A stretch of 64,000 bases of DNA from Streptomyces sp. (lineage in GTDB: Bacteria > Actinomycetota > Actinomycetes > Streptomycetales > Streptomycetaceae), in contig NZ_JAPSKQ010000013.1 in assembly GCF_031181555.1 (NCBI RefSeq), forward strand, positions 1 through 64,000. Reading direction: 5' to 3'. A program made the translations under genes and the position numbers. The notes beneath the pieces were generated by a model, which worked only from the letters and a program-made list of their open reading frames with translations, searched no databases and had not been told where the DNA came from. Positions 34,975 to 43,377 of the stretch are shown here, in pieces (the first letter of the stretch is position 1; each line of letters begins with the position of its first letter).

Positions 34975-35859
34975 TCAGGCGGCGGCCAGCGAACGCAGCT
35001 TGTCGGGGTTGCGGATGACGTACACCGTCCGGATGCGCCCGTCGGCGACGTCGAGCTGGAAGACGGAGTCGGGCTTGTCGCCGGACAGGGCGAGCACCGC
35101 GGGGCCGCCGTTGAGCTCCACGAAGCGGAAGGAGAGGTCCGGAACGCTCTTGCGGGCGGCTCCGAGGAGGAAGCGGCCCACGTGGTCGGCGCTCTGGAGG
35201 ACCCGCAGCGGGGCGCGCGCCTTGCCGCCGCTGTCGCCGACGAGGTGCACGTCCGGGGCGAGCAGCTCCATCAGCGCCTCCAGGTCGCCGCCGCTCGCCG
35301 CGGCCAGGAACCGCTCGGTGAGGTCGCGGCGCCGGGCGGGGTCGACCTCGTAGCGCGGGCGCCGCTCCTCGACGTGCTTGCGGGCGCGCCCGGCGAGCTG
35401 GCGCACAGCCGGTTCACCGCGGTCGAGCATGGCCGCGATGTCGGCGTACGGGTAGCCGAACGCCTCCCGCAGCACGAAGACCGCGCGCTCCAGCGGCGAC
35501 AGGGACTCCAGGACGACGAGGACGGCGAGGGAGACGGAGTCGGCGAGCACGGCCTGTTCGGCGGTGTCCGGAGCGGTGTCGCCGAAGTCGGTGAGGTAGG
35601 GCTCCGGCAGCCACGGGCCGACGTAGGTCTCGCCGCGCGCCTTGATCTGGCGCAGCCGGTCGATGGCGAGGCGGGTGGTGATGCGCACCAGGAAACCGCG
35701 CGGCTCGCGCACACCGGAGCGGTCGCCGCCCGACCAGCGCAGCCACGCGTCCTGGACCACGTCCTCCGCGTCGGCCACCCGGCCCAGCATGCGGTAGGCG
35801 ACTCCCAGGAGAACGGGACGGTGCTCTTCGAAGACATCGGTCACGGTGTCGGTGGTCAC
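34975..35859 (-). CDS. SigJ-type (ECF41-like) RNA polymerase sigma factor
   Basis: A 294-residue ECF sigma factor. Region 2 (EEHRPVLLGVAYRMLGRVADAEDVVQDAWLRW) and region 4 (LSPLERAVFVLREAFGYPYADIAAMLDRGEPAVRQLAGRARKHV) are followed from about residue 180 by a SnoaL-like C-terminal domain (FLAAASGGDLEALMELLAPDVHLVGDSGG, and ending YVIRNPDKL). That fused domain is the hallmark of the ECF41/SigJ group and modulates activity in place of a separate anti-sigma factor. GTG 35859 is the start. It is divergent from an alpha/beta hydrolase gene. Confidence 0.92.
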   Translation of the reverse strand: MTTDTVTDVFEEHRPVLLGVAYRMLGRVADAEDVVQDAWLRWSGGDRSGVREPRGFLVRITTRLAIDRLRQIKARGETYVGPWLPEPYLTDFGDTAPDTAEQAVLADSVSLAVLVVLESLSPLERAVFVLREAFGYPYADIAAMLDRGEPAVRQLAGRARKHVEERRPRYEVDPARRRDLTERFLAAASGGDLEALMELLAPDVHLVGDSGGKARAPLRVLQSADHVGRFLLGAARKSVPDLSFRFVELNGGPAVLALSGDKPDSVFQLDVADGRIRTVYVIRNPDKLRSLAAA

Positions 35860-35958
35860 GGCACCATCCCAGCCGACCCGCGCAGCCGTGTCCAGGCGGA
35901 ACGGTGCGTGCCGGTACGGAGGGCCACCGACCGGTGACGAGCGCGGGGAGGCAAGGGT

Positions 35959-35980
35959 CTACCCGTGGGTAGCAATTGCT
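35959..35980. promoter_or_regulatory. overlapping palindromes in the sigma factor/hydrolase promoter region
   Basis: CTACCC-GT-GGGTAG (35959-35972) abuts and shares two bases with the perfect palindrome AGCAATTGCT (35971-35980). They sit 100 bp from the sigma gene start and 64 bp before the hydrolase start. They could be binding sites or core promoter DNA; no experimental consensus was matched. Confidence 0.4.
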
Positions 35981-36043
35981 GACAAGCTGTCTACGACGCC
36001 GGGCGGCGTCCGATCCCGCGAGTCCCAGACGAGGAGCACCCTC

Positions 36044-36877
36044 ATGTCCGCGACCGTCTCCTTCAAGGTCACCTCCCCCCTCGGCCCGCAGACCGTGACC
36101 CTGTCCTACGCGCGCGCGGGCCGCGGCGAACCGCTGCTCCTGCTCCACGGCATCGGTCACCACCGACAGGCCTGGGACCCGGTGACGGACATCCTGGCGA
36201 CCGAGCGCGAGGTGATCGCCGTGGACCTGCCCGGCTTCGGCGTCTCCCCGTCGCTGCCCGACGGCCTCGCCCACGACCTGCCGACCATGAGCGCCGCGCT
36301 CGGCGCCCTGTGCGAGGCGCTGGAGCTGAACCGGCCGCATGTCGCGGGCAACTCGCTCGGCGGTCTGCTGGCCCTGGAGATGGGCCGCGAGAAGCTCGTG
36401 CGGTCCGTCACCGCGCTCTCCCCCGCCGGTTTCTGGACCCGGGCCGAGCGGCGGTACGCCTTCGCCGTGCTGCTCGGCATGCGGCGGATCGCCGAACGGA
36501 TGCCGCTCCCGCTGGTCGAGCGCCTCTCCCGTTCCACGGCCGGCCGGACGGCACTGACCAGCACCATCTACGCCCGCCCGGGGCGCCGTTCGCCCGAGGC
36601 CGTGGTCGCCGAGACGCTCGCGCTCGCCGGCGCCACCGGCTTCGCCGAAACCCTCCGCGCGGGCGCCACCGTGCAGTTCACCGACGACGTGCCCGGCGTC
36701 CCCGTGACCGTCGCCTGGGGCGCCCGGGACCGGCTGCTCGTCCCCCGGCAGGGCGTCCGCGCCAAGCGGATCATCCCCCGGGCCCGGCTGATCCGGCTGC
36801 CCGGCTGCGGCCACGTCCCGATGAACGACGACCCGGCGCTGGTCGCGCGCGTCATCCTCGACGGCAGCCGCCGCTGA
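36044..36877 (+). CDS. alpha/beta-fold hydrolase
   Basis: A 277-residue hydrolase. The oxyanion segment LLLLHGIGHHRQAWDPV, the nucleophile elbow VAGNSLGG (Ser), the acid in VAWGARDRLL (Asp) and the His in LPGCGHVPMNDDP form a complete triad. ATG 36044 has GAGGAG at 36031-36036. Being divergent from a SigJ-type sigma factor it may be a stress-response enzyme. The substrate is unknown. Confidence 0.9.
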   Translation: MSATVSFKVTSPLGPQTVTLSYARAGRGEPLLLLHGIGHHRQAWDPVTDILATEREVIAVDLPGFGVSPSLPDGLAHDLPTMSAALGALCEALELNRPHVAGNSLGGLLALEMGREKLVRSVTALSPAGFWTRAERRYAFAVLLGMRRIAERMPLPLVERLSRSTAGRTALTSTIYARPGRRSPEAVVAETLALAGATGFAETLRAGATVQFTDDVPGVPVTVAWGARDRLLVPRQGVRAKRIIPRARLIRLPGCGHVPMNDDPALVARVILDGSRR

Positions 36878-36947
36878 AGGCCGTACGGCGGATCCCGCGG
36901 GTGGCCGGGGGCGCTCCGGACCCGCCGTCCCCTCTAATGTCCCTGAC

Positions 36948-38474
36948 ATGACGTCACCGCACACCGCCTCCGGAGGGGACCCCGCATCCTCCGCCTGGGA
37001 GTTGCTCCTGCCCGCCGCCTCCGCACCGGCACGCGCGCGTGGCCGTTCACTGCGGGCGGCGCTGCGCGAGGCGGTGCGGTCGGGCCGGCTGGCGCCGGGG
37101 ACCCGGCTGCCGTCGAGCCGTGATCTGGCCGCCGACCTCGGAGTGTCCCGCGGGCTGATCACCGAGGCGTACGAGCAGTTGACGGCGGAGGGCTATCTGC
37201 GTTCCGGCCGGGGCGCCGGGACGTGGGTGGGGGACGCGGTACGGGCCGCCCGGCCGCACGCGCACGACCTCGCCCCGCGATCCCCGGGCGCCCGCGCCGA
37301 CTTCGTCCCCGGCACCCCCGACCTGTCGCTGTTCCCGCGCTCCGCCTGGGCCGCGGCGCAGCGGAACGTGCTGGCGGACCTTCCGCACCGGGAGCTGGAC
37401 TATCCCGATCCGCGCGGCCTGCCCCGGCTGCGCACGGCGCTGGCCGAACTGCTCGCGCGGCGCCGGGGCGTGGTGGCCGATCCCGAGCGGATCGTGGTGG
37501 TCTCCGGGGTCGCGCAGGCCATGACGCTGCTGGGATTCGCGCTCCACGCGCGCGGGCTGCGCGCGGTCGGCGTGGAGGACCCCGGCAGCCCGCAGCACGA
37601 CGCCCTGTACGCCTCGGCCGGGGTCACCGCCGTTCCCGTGCCCGTGGACGGCGAGGGACCGGCCATGGAGCCGCTGCGGGCGTCGGGGGTACGGGCGGTC
37701 GTCGCGACGCCGGCGCACCAGTTCCCCACCGGCATCGCGTACTCCGCGCGGCGCCGGGCCGAACTGCTCGACTGGGCGCGGTCCGTGGACGGGATCGTCC
37801 TGGAGGACGACTACGACGGCGACTTCCGCTACGACCGCGCACCCGTCGGCGCGCTCCAGGGACTCGACCCCGAGCACGTGGCGTACACCGGCTCGGTCAG
37901 CAAGTCCCTCGCCCCGGGGCTGCGGCTCGGCTGGCTGCTGGTGCCGCGGTCGTGGGCCGAGGAGGTGGTGGAGCGCAAGCGGACCATGGACCTCGGTCAT
38001 CCGGCCCTGGACCAGGCGCTGTTCGCGCGGTTCCTGGAACGCGGCGACTACGACCGCCAGCTGCGCCGCTGCCAGCGCGCCTACCGCGAGCGGCGCGACG
38101 CCCTGGTCGCCGCCCTCGGCACGCACTTCCCGGGCGCCGAGGTGTCCGGGATCGCGGCGGGGCTGCACGCCATCGCCTCGCTGCCGAAGCGGTACGGGCC
38201 GCAGGAGCGCTTCCTCGCACGCGTGGCGGAGGCCGGTGTGGCGGTGCGCCCGCTCACGGACTACACGCACACCGGTGCGGCACACGACGACGGGGCGGAC
38301 AAGGCCGTGCGGCTCGTGCTGGGGTACGCGCACGTGCCGCCCGCACGGATCCACGAGGGTGTCCGGCTGATGGCCGAGGCCGTCACCGGCCGAGGGCCGG
38401 TGCACGCAGCCTCCCCCGCCCGCACGATCAGTTGTTCACCCGGGGTTCGCGTGCGAGCCGCGTCGCCCGAGTAG
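36948..38474 (+). CDS. MocR/PdxR-type regulator (GntR HTH fused to aminotransferase domain)
   Basis: A 508-residue protein. The N-terminal GntR winged helix (about residues 25-95: RSLRAALREAVRSGRLAPGTRLPSSRDLAADLGVSRGLITEAYEQL) is fused to a fold-type I aminotransferase domain with VEDPGSPQHD, LEDDYDGDFRYD and the PLP lysine in YTGSVSKSLAPGLRLGW. Such proteins sense PLP or amino-acid derivatives. The last ~30 residues overlap a PHO-box-like repeat and look like non-conserved tail. No pdx gene is adjacent. Confidence 0.9.
   Translation: MTSPHTASGGDPASSAWELLLPAASAPARARGRSLRAALREAVRSGRLAPGTRLPSSRDLAADLGVSRGLITEAYEQLTAEGYLRSGRGAGTWVGDAVRAARPHAHDLAPRSPGARADFVPGTPDLSLFPRSAWAAAQRNVLADLPHRELDYPDPRGLPRLRTALAELLARRRGVVADPERIVVVSGVAQAMTLLGFALHARGLRAVGVEDPGSPQHDALYASAGVTAVPVPVDGEGPAMEPLRASGVRAVVATPAHQFPTGIAYSARRRAELLDWARSVDGIVLEDDYDGDFRYDRAPVGALQGLDPEHVAYTGSVSKSLAPGLRLGWLLVPRSWAEEVVERKRTMDLGHPALDQALFARFLERGDYDRQLRRCQRAYRERRDALVAALGTHFPGAEVSGIAAGLHAIASLPKRYGPQERFLARVAEAGVAVRPLTDYTHTGAAHDDGADKAVRLVLGYAHVPPARIHEGVRLMAEAVTGRGPVHAASPARTISCSPGVRVRAASPE
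38434..38455 (+). promoter_or_regulatory. PHO box (PhoP direct repeat) upstream of phoD
   Basis: Two adjacent 11-bp units, GTTCACCCGGG (38434-38444) and GTTCGCGTGCG (38445-38455), match the Streptomyces PhoP direct-repeat pattern (GTTCACC-like start every 11 bases). The site lies 65 bp before the phoD start, inside the 3' end of the mocR frame. Phosphate-starvation control of phoD is the expected outcome. Confidence 0.65.
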
Positions 38475-38520
38475 GTGTGGCAGCGCACATCGGCCGGATC
38501 CCGTCCCTGGAGGCGCATCC

Positions 38521-40107
38521 ATGTCACACCGTCCGTTCCCGGACCGCCGCGCGGTCCTGCGCGGCTCCCTCGCGGCCTCGGCGGCCCTGACCCTGCCCAC
38601 CGCGCTCGGCGCGGCGCCCGCCTTCGCCCGGTCCGGGCGTCCGCGGGCCGACTGGGGCGTGCAGACGGGCGACGTGACCCGTGACTCCGGGCTGGTGTGG
38701 GTGCGTTCCGACCGCCCGGCCCGGATGATCGTCGAGACGTCGGCGACCGAGTCGTTCCGCCGTCCGCGCAGATGGCACGGTCCGCTGCTCGGCGCGGGCA
38801 CGGACTTCACCGGCACCACCCGGCTGCGGGGACTGCCGCCCGGCGAGCAGATCCACTACCGCGTGCTGCTCGCCGACCCCGACGACCCGCGCCGCACCGG
38901 CGAACCGGTCACCGGCACGTTCCGCACGGTGCCGGCGAGGCGGCGCGCCGGTGTGCGGTTCGTGTGGTCGGGCGACCTGGCCGGGCAGGGCTGGGGCATC
39001 AACCCCGACTTCGGCGGCTACCGCATCTTCGACGCGATGGCGCGGCTCGACCCGGACTTCTTCCTGTTCAGCGGCGACACCGTCTACGCCGACGGTCCCA
39101 TCGCCGCCACCGCCACCCTGCCGGACGGCAGCACCTGGCGGAACATCACCACCGAGGAGAAGTCCAAGGTCGCCGAGACCCTCGCCGAGTTCCGGGGCAA
39201 CTTCCGCTACAACCTGCTCGACGAGAACCTGCGCCGGTTCAACGCCCAGGTGCCGTCCATCGTGCAGTGGGACGACCACGAGGTGCGCAACAACTGGTAC
39301 CCCGGCCAGCGGATCGCGGACACGGACACCCGGTACACGGAGAAGAGCGTCGATGTGCTGGCGGCCCGGGCGCGGCGCGCGTTCGGCGAGTACTTCCCGA
39401 TGTCCACGCTGCGGCCGGGTGCCCGGGAGGGGCGGGTGTACCGGGTGCTGCGGCAGGGGCCGCTGCTCGACGTGTTCGTGCTGGACATGCGGACGTACCG
39501 CAACCCCAACTCCCCCGGTGACCAGACCGTCGACCCGCAGGGCATCCTCGGGCGCGAGCAACTGGAGTGGCTCAAGCGGGAACTGGCGCGGTCGCGGGCG
39601 GTGTGGAAGGTGATCGCCGCCGACATGCCGATCGGCCTCGTCGTGTCCGACACGAGCGAGGGCCGCAAGCACGTCGAGGCGGTGGCCCAGGGCGACCCGG
39701 GGGCGCCACTGGGACGGGAGCTGCAGATCGCGGAGCTGCTGCGGTTCATCAAGCACCGGCGGATCACCGGCACGGTGTGGCTGACGGCCGACGTGCACCA
39801 CACCTCGGCCCAGCACTACCAGCCCTCACGGGCCGCGTTCGGCGACTTCGAGCCGTTCTGGGAGTTCGTCTCCGGTCCGCTGAACGCGGGCGCCTTCCCG
39901 GCCAGCGCGCTCGACGGCACCTTCGGTCCGGAGCGGGTGTTCGTGAAGGCGCCCACCGCGTCGAACGTCTCGCCCGCCGGCGGCTACCAGTTCTTCGGTG
40001 AGGTGGACATCGACGGCGACAGCGGCGTGCTGACGGTGCGGATGCGGGAGCAGGACGGCACCGTGCTGTTCACGCAGACGCTGCAGCCGGGCCTGGTCGG
40101 TCAGTAG
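38521..40107 (+). CDS. phoD: alkaline phosphatase D, Tat-secreted
   Basis: A 528-residue PhoD-family phosphodiesterase/phosphatase. The N-terminus PDRRAVLRGSLAASAALTLPTAL has a twin-arginine motif and hydrophobic core, ending near PAFARS. An N-terminal beta domain is followed by the metallophosphatase core: FSGDTVYADGP, QWDDHEVRNNWYPGQ, LDMRTYRNPN and LTADVHHTSA supply Fe/Ca ligands. It liberates phosphate outside the cell. The PHO-box-like repeat just upstream fits PhoP induction. Confidence 0.93.
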   Translation: MSHRPFPDRRAVLRGSLAASAALTLPTALGAAPAFARSGRPRADWGVQTGDVTRDSGLVWVRSDRPARMIVETSATESFRRPRRWHGPLLGAGTDFTGTTRLRGLPPGEQIHYRVLLADPDDPRRTGEPVTGTFRTVPARRRAGVRFVWSGDLAGQGWGINPDFGGYRIFDAMARLDPDFFLFSGDTVYADGPIAATATLPDGSTWRNITTEEKSKVAETLAEFRGNFRYNLLDENLRRFNAQVPSIVQWDDHEVRNNWYPGQRIADTDTRYTEKSVDVLAARARRAFGEYFPMSTLRPGAREGRVYRVLRQGPLLDVFVLDMRTYRNPNSPGDQTVDPQGILGREQLEWLKRELARSRAVWKVIAADMPIGLVVSDTSEGRKHVEAVAQGDPGAPLGRELQIAELLRFIKHRRITGTVWLTADVHHTSAQHYQPSRAAFGDFEPFWEFVSGPLNAGAFPASALDGTFGPERVFVKAPTASNVSPAGGYQFFGEVDIDGDSGVLTVRMREQDGTVLFTQTLQPGLVGQ

Positions 40108-40154
40108 CGCAACAAAACAGACATAGGGAGTCTTTACTCGCCAGTCACAGTGCG

Positions 40155-40168
40155 TTCGTGATCACGAA
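40155..40168. promoter_or_regulatory. 14-bp perfect palindrome upstream of the ACT-GNAT gene
   Basis: TTCGTGATCACGAA lies 25 bp before the ATG at 40193, in an 85-bp AT-richer spacer after phoD. This is a strong operator-like dyad, and its closeness to the start suggests repression. The regulator is unknown. Confidence 0.55.
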
Positions 40169-40192
40169 ACACGATTCCTTCACAGTGGCTGC

Positions 40193-41536
40193 ATGAGTCG
40201 AGACATGTCTGAAGCGACACGCACCCGGCACGGACGCCCCGCACACCACCGGTGGAACCCGGCCGGACTCGCCGAGCTGTGCACGGCGGCGTTCCACACA
40301 TGGTGGGCACGGCGCCACGGACACGCGCCGCCGGCACACGATACCGGCGGCGCCCGGCCGCCGTCCGCCGAGGCGGAGGAGGCGACCGGGCCGGCCGCGC
40401 CGTCACCCGCCGGCGCGGCCCGGGGCGGCGGCGTGCTGTGGCGGATGCGGACGACGGTGAAGGACGCCCCGGGTTCGCTGGCCGCCCTGTGCACGGCGCT
40501 GGCCGGGCTGCGGGTCGACATCCTCAGCCTGCAGACGCACCCGCTGGGCGAGGGCACGGTGGACGAGTTCCTGCTGCGGGTCCCGGCCGATCTGACCGGA
40601 TCCGATCTCACCGGGGCGGTGTCGCGCGCCGGGGGTGCGGACACCTGGATCGAGCGGGCCGACGCCCACGATCTGGTGGACGCCCCGACCCGGGTGCTGG
40701 GACTGGCCGCGCGCACCGCCCAGGACGCGGCGGAACTGCCGCTGGCGCTGCGGCAGCTGCTGGGGCGGTGCACGATCCGTTCGCTTCCCGCCGCACCGGC
40801 CGGCGGGCACGGGACGGCGCCGGCCGTGCCGGTGGAGGGGGTCCTGGAGGACACCGTGATGCGGCTGCGCGCCCCGGAGGGCGGAGTGATCACCGTGGAA
40901 CGGCCGTACCTGCCGTTCACCCCGACCGAGTTCGCCCGGGCCCGGGCACTGGTGGACCTGGACGCCCGGCTCGGCCCGAGGATCCCGCACGGCCGGGACG
41001 TGCTCACGCTGCCCGAGGGCAGCGACATCTCCGTACGCCGGGCGGACACCGGCGACCTCCGGGCGGCCCGGGCGATGCACGAGCGGTGCTCGGAGCGGAC
41101 CCTGCGCATGCGGTACCACGGGCCGGTCGACGACGCGGACCGCTATCTGAACCACCTGCTCGGTCCGCGCTTCGGGCGGACGCTCGCCGCGCAGACGGCC
41201 TCCGGACGCATCGTCGGCCTCGGGCATCTGCTGTGGGACGGCGACGAGACCGAGGTGGCGCTGATCGTGGAGGACGCCTGGCAGCGCCGGGGCATCGGCG
41301 GCGAACTCCTCGCACGGCTGGTCGCCCTGGCCGCCGACGCCGGCTGCGCCACCGTGTACGCCGTGACGCAGGCGTCCAACACCGGCATGGTCGCCGCGAT
41401 GCGCGGTCTCGGACTCCCCCTCGACTACCAGATCGAGGAGGGCACCCTGGTCGTCACGGCCCGCCTGGACGCCGAGCCGGCCGCGGGCCGCCTCTCCGAG
41501 CTCCGCGGCCGGCGGACGGGGATCGGCCGGCCGTAG
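40193..41536 (+). CDS. ACT-domain-containing GNAT acetyltransferase
   Basis: A 447-residue protein. After a variable N-terminus (1-85), an ACT domain occupies about 85-160 (MRTTVKDAPGSLAALCTALAGLRVDILSLQTHPLGEGTVDEFLLRVP), and a GNAT domain about 280-430 (VRRADTGDLRAARAMHERCS, VALIVEDAWQRRGIGGELLARLVALA). This is the architecture of actinobacterial amino-acid-regulated protein lysine acetyltransferases, which modify enzymes such as acyl-CoA synthetases in response to amino acids. The target and ligand here are inferred. An ATG at 40205 is an alternative start. Confidence 0.88.
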   Translation: MSRDMSEATRTRHGRPAHHRWNPAGLAELCTAAFHTWWARRHGHAPPAHDTGGARPPSAEAEEATGPAAPSPAGAARGGGVLWRMRTTVKDAPGSLAALCTALAGLRVDILSLQTHPLGEGTVDEFLLRVPADLTGSDLTGAVSRAGGADTWIERADAHDLVDAPTRVLGLAARTAQDAAELPLALRQLLGRCTIRSLPAAPAGGHGTAPAVPVEGVLEDTVMRLRAPEGGVITVERPYLPFTPTEFARARALVDLDARLGPRIPHGRDVLTLPEGSDISVRRADTGDLRAARAMHERCSERTLRMRYHGPVDDADRYLNHLLGPRFGRTLAAQTASGRIVGLGHLLWDGDETEVALIVEDAWQRRGIGGELLARLVALAADAGCATVYAVTQASNTGMVAAMRGLGLPLDYQIEEGTLVVTARLDAEPAAGRLSELRGRRTGIGRP

Positions 41537-41553
41537 TTCCTCGTACGGCGGCA

Positions 41554-41592
41554 CGTCGGTCCGCCCGGCGGGTGCTGCCGGGCGGACCGACG
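41554..41592. terminator. bidirectional 16-bp stem terminator
   Basis: Arms CGTCGGTCCGCCCGGC (41554-41569) and its exact complement (41577-41592) with a 7-base loop lie between the converging ACT-GNAT and PLP-enzyme genes. Confidence 0.8.
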
Positions 41593-41605
41593 GGTGCGCG
41601 AAGCC

Positions 41606-42793
41606 TCAGCCCTGCGCCAGTGCCTCCGGGCGGGCCGTCGTGCCGGCCCGCTCCCCCAGGGCCCCGTCCAGGTCGGCCCACAGGTCCTCGACGTCCTCCA
41701 GGCCGACCGAGAGCCGCAGCAGCCGGTCGCTCACTCCGGCGTTCCTGCGGTCGTCGGCGTCGACGATGCGGTGGCTGATGGACGCCGGGTGCTGGATGAG
41801 GGAGTCCACGCTGCCGAGGCTCACCGCCGGGGTGATCAGCCGTACGCCGCCGATCACCCGGTGCGGGTCGCCGTGCACCTCGAAGGAGACCATCGCCCCG
41901 CCGATGCGGGGGTAGTGCACCCGGGCCACGCGCGGGTCGGCGGCGAGCCGGCGGGCGAGTTCGGCGGCGCTCGCGGACGCGGCCCGCACCCGCACCGGCA
42001 GGGTCGACAGGCCCCGCAGCAGCAGATAGCCGGCCAGCGGGTGCAGCACGCCGCCCGTGGCGAACCGCACCTGACGCAGCCGCCCGGCGAGTTCCTCGTC
42101 GCAGGCCACCACGCCCGCCAGCACGTCCCCGTGCCCGCCGAGGTACTTGGTGGCGCTGTGCAGCACCAGCCGCGCCCCGTGCTCGGCCGGGCGCTGGAGG
42201 ACCGGGGTGGCGAAGGTGTTGTCGACGAGCAGCGGTACGGAGCCGCAGGCGTGGGCGACGGCCCGCAGGTCGATCTCGGCGAGCGTGGGGTTGGCCGGGG
42301 ACTCGACCAGCACCAGACCGGTGTCCGGGCGCAGCGCGTCGGCGACCCCGGCCGGGTCGGTCCAGGTGACCTCGGAGCCGAGCAGTCCGGCGGTCAGCAG
42401 GTGGTCGCTGCATCCGTACAGGGGCCGTACCGCAACGACGTGGCGCAGGCCCGCCGAGCCGCGGACCAGCAGGACGGCGCTGAGCGCGGCCATGCCGCTG
42501 GCGAACGCGACCGCCGACTCGGTGCCCTCGAGGCGGGCCAGGGCGGTCTCGAAGCGGGCGACGGTCGGGTTGCCGAGCCGTCCGTAGACCGGCGGGCCGT
42601 CCGGCTCGGCGCCGGTGGTGGCGAAGGCGTCGATCCGGTCGGCCTCGCCGCGGCTGTCGTACGAGGGGTAGGTGGTGGACAGGTCGATCGGCGGGGCGTG
42701 CAGCCCCTGACCGGCGAGGTCGTCCCGGCCCGCGTGCACGGCCTCGGTGTCGAGTGCCCTCTTGGTGGTGTGCGTGTCCATGCCCAGGTCCAT
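41606..42793 (-). CDS. cystathionine gamma-synthase/lyase-family PLP enzyme
   Basis: A 395-residue Cys/Met-metabolism PLP enzyme. Signatures: [56 protein letters not shown] and the PLP lysine in [16 protein letters not shown]; the end has [15 protein letters not shown]. It may be a cystathionine gamma-synthase, gamma-lyase or methionine gamma-lyase; sequence alone does not decide. I start at ATG 42793 ([10 protein letters not shown]); ATG 42781 is equally possible. It is divergent from an Lrp regulator 60 bp away. Confidence 0.88.
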   Translation of the reverse strand: MDLGMDTHTTKRALDTEAVHAGRDDLAGQGLHAPPIDLSTTYPSYDSRGEADRIDAFATTGAEPDGPPVYGRLGNPTVARFETALARLEGTESAVAFASGMAALSAVLLVRGSAGLRHVVAVRPLYGCSDHLLTAGLLGSEVTWTDPAGVADALRPDTGLVLVESPANPTLAEIDLRAVAHACGSVPLLVDNTFATPVLQRPAEHGARLVLHSATKYLGGHGDVLAGVVACDEELAGRLRQVRFATGGVLHPLAGYLLLRGLSTLPVRVRAASASAAELARRLAADPRVARVHYPRIGGAMVSFEVHGDPHRVIGGVRLITPAVSLGSVDSLIQHPASISHRIVDADDRRNAGVSDRLLRLSVGLEDVEDLWADLDGALGERAGTTARPEALAQG

Positions 42794-42853
42794 GGACGGA
42801 AGGGTGAACACCGAACGGGTCACCGGAGCCGGTCCCCGTGTTACGTTCGGCCC

Positions 42854-43345
42854 GTGGCCGAATCTGTCGTACTGGATCCGGTGGACCTCCATCTGCTGCG
42901 GCTGTTGCAGAACGACGCCCGGACGACGTACCGGGATCTCGCCGCGCAGGTCGGGGTCGCGCCGTCGACCTGCCTGGACCGGGTGACCCGGTTGCGCCGG
43001 TCCGGCGTGATCCTCGGGCACCGGCTGAAGCTGGATCCGGCCAAGCTGGGGCGGGGCCTGCAGGCGCTGCTGTCGGTTCAGGTCAGGCCGCACCGGCGGG
43101 AGCTGGTGGGACCCTTCGTGGAGCGGATCAGGGCGCTGCCCGAGTCGCTGACCGTGTTCCATCTGACCGGTCCCGACGACTACCTCGTGCACGTCGCGGT
43201 CGCGGACATGGCGGATCTGCAGCGGCTGGTGCTCGACGAGTTCACGGCGCGGCGGGAGGTGGCGCGGGTGGAGACCCGGCTGATCTTCCAGCAGTGGGAC
43301 TGCGGGCCGCTGCTGCCGCCTTCGCCCTCGGCGCAAACCGGGTGA
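42854..43345 (+). CDS. Lrp/AsnC-family regulator, divergent from the PLP enzyme
   Basis: A 163-residue Lrp protein. The helix-turn-helix is LDPVDLHLLRLLQNDARTTYRDLAAQVGVAPSTCLDRVTRLRRSGVI, followed by an AsnC effector domain (about 65-145: SVQVRPHRRELVGPFVERI, GPDDYLVHVAVADMADLQRLV). GTG 42854 is the start. The 60-bp divergent spacing with the Cys/Met enzyme gene makes that gene the probable target. The DUF885 gene follows 32 bp downstream. Confidence 0.9.
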   Translation: MAESVVLDPVDLHLLRLLQNDARTTYRDLAAQVGVAPSTCLDRVTRLRRSGVILGHRLKLDPAKLGRGLQALLSVQVRPHRRELVGPFVERIRALPESLTVFHLTGPDDYLVHVAVADMADLQRLVLDEFTARREVARVETRLIFQQWDCGPLLPPSPSAQTG

Positions 43346-43377
43346 CGTGCCGCGGGCCCCGTACCAGGATGGTCCGC

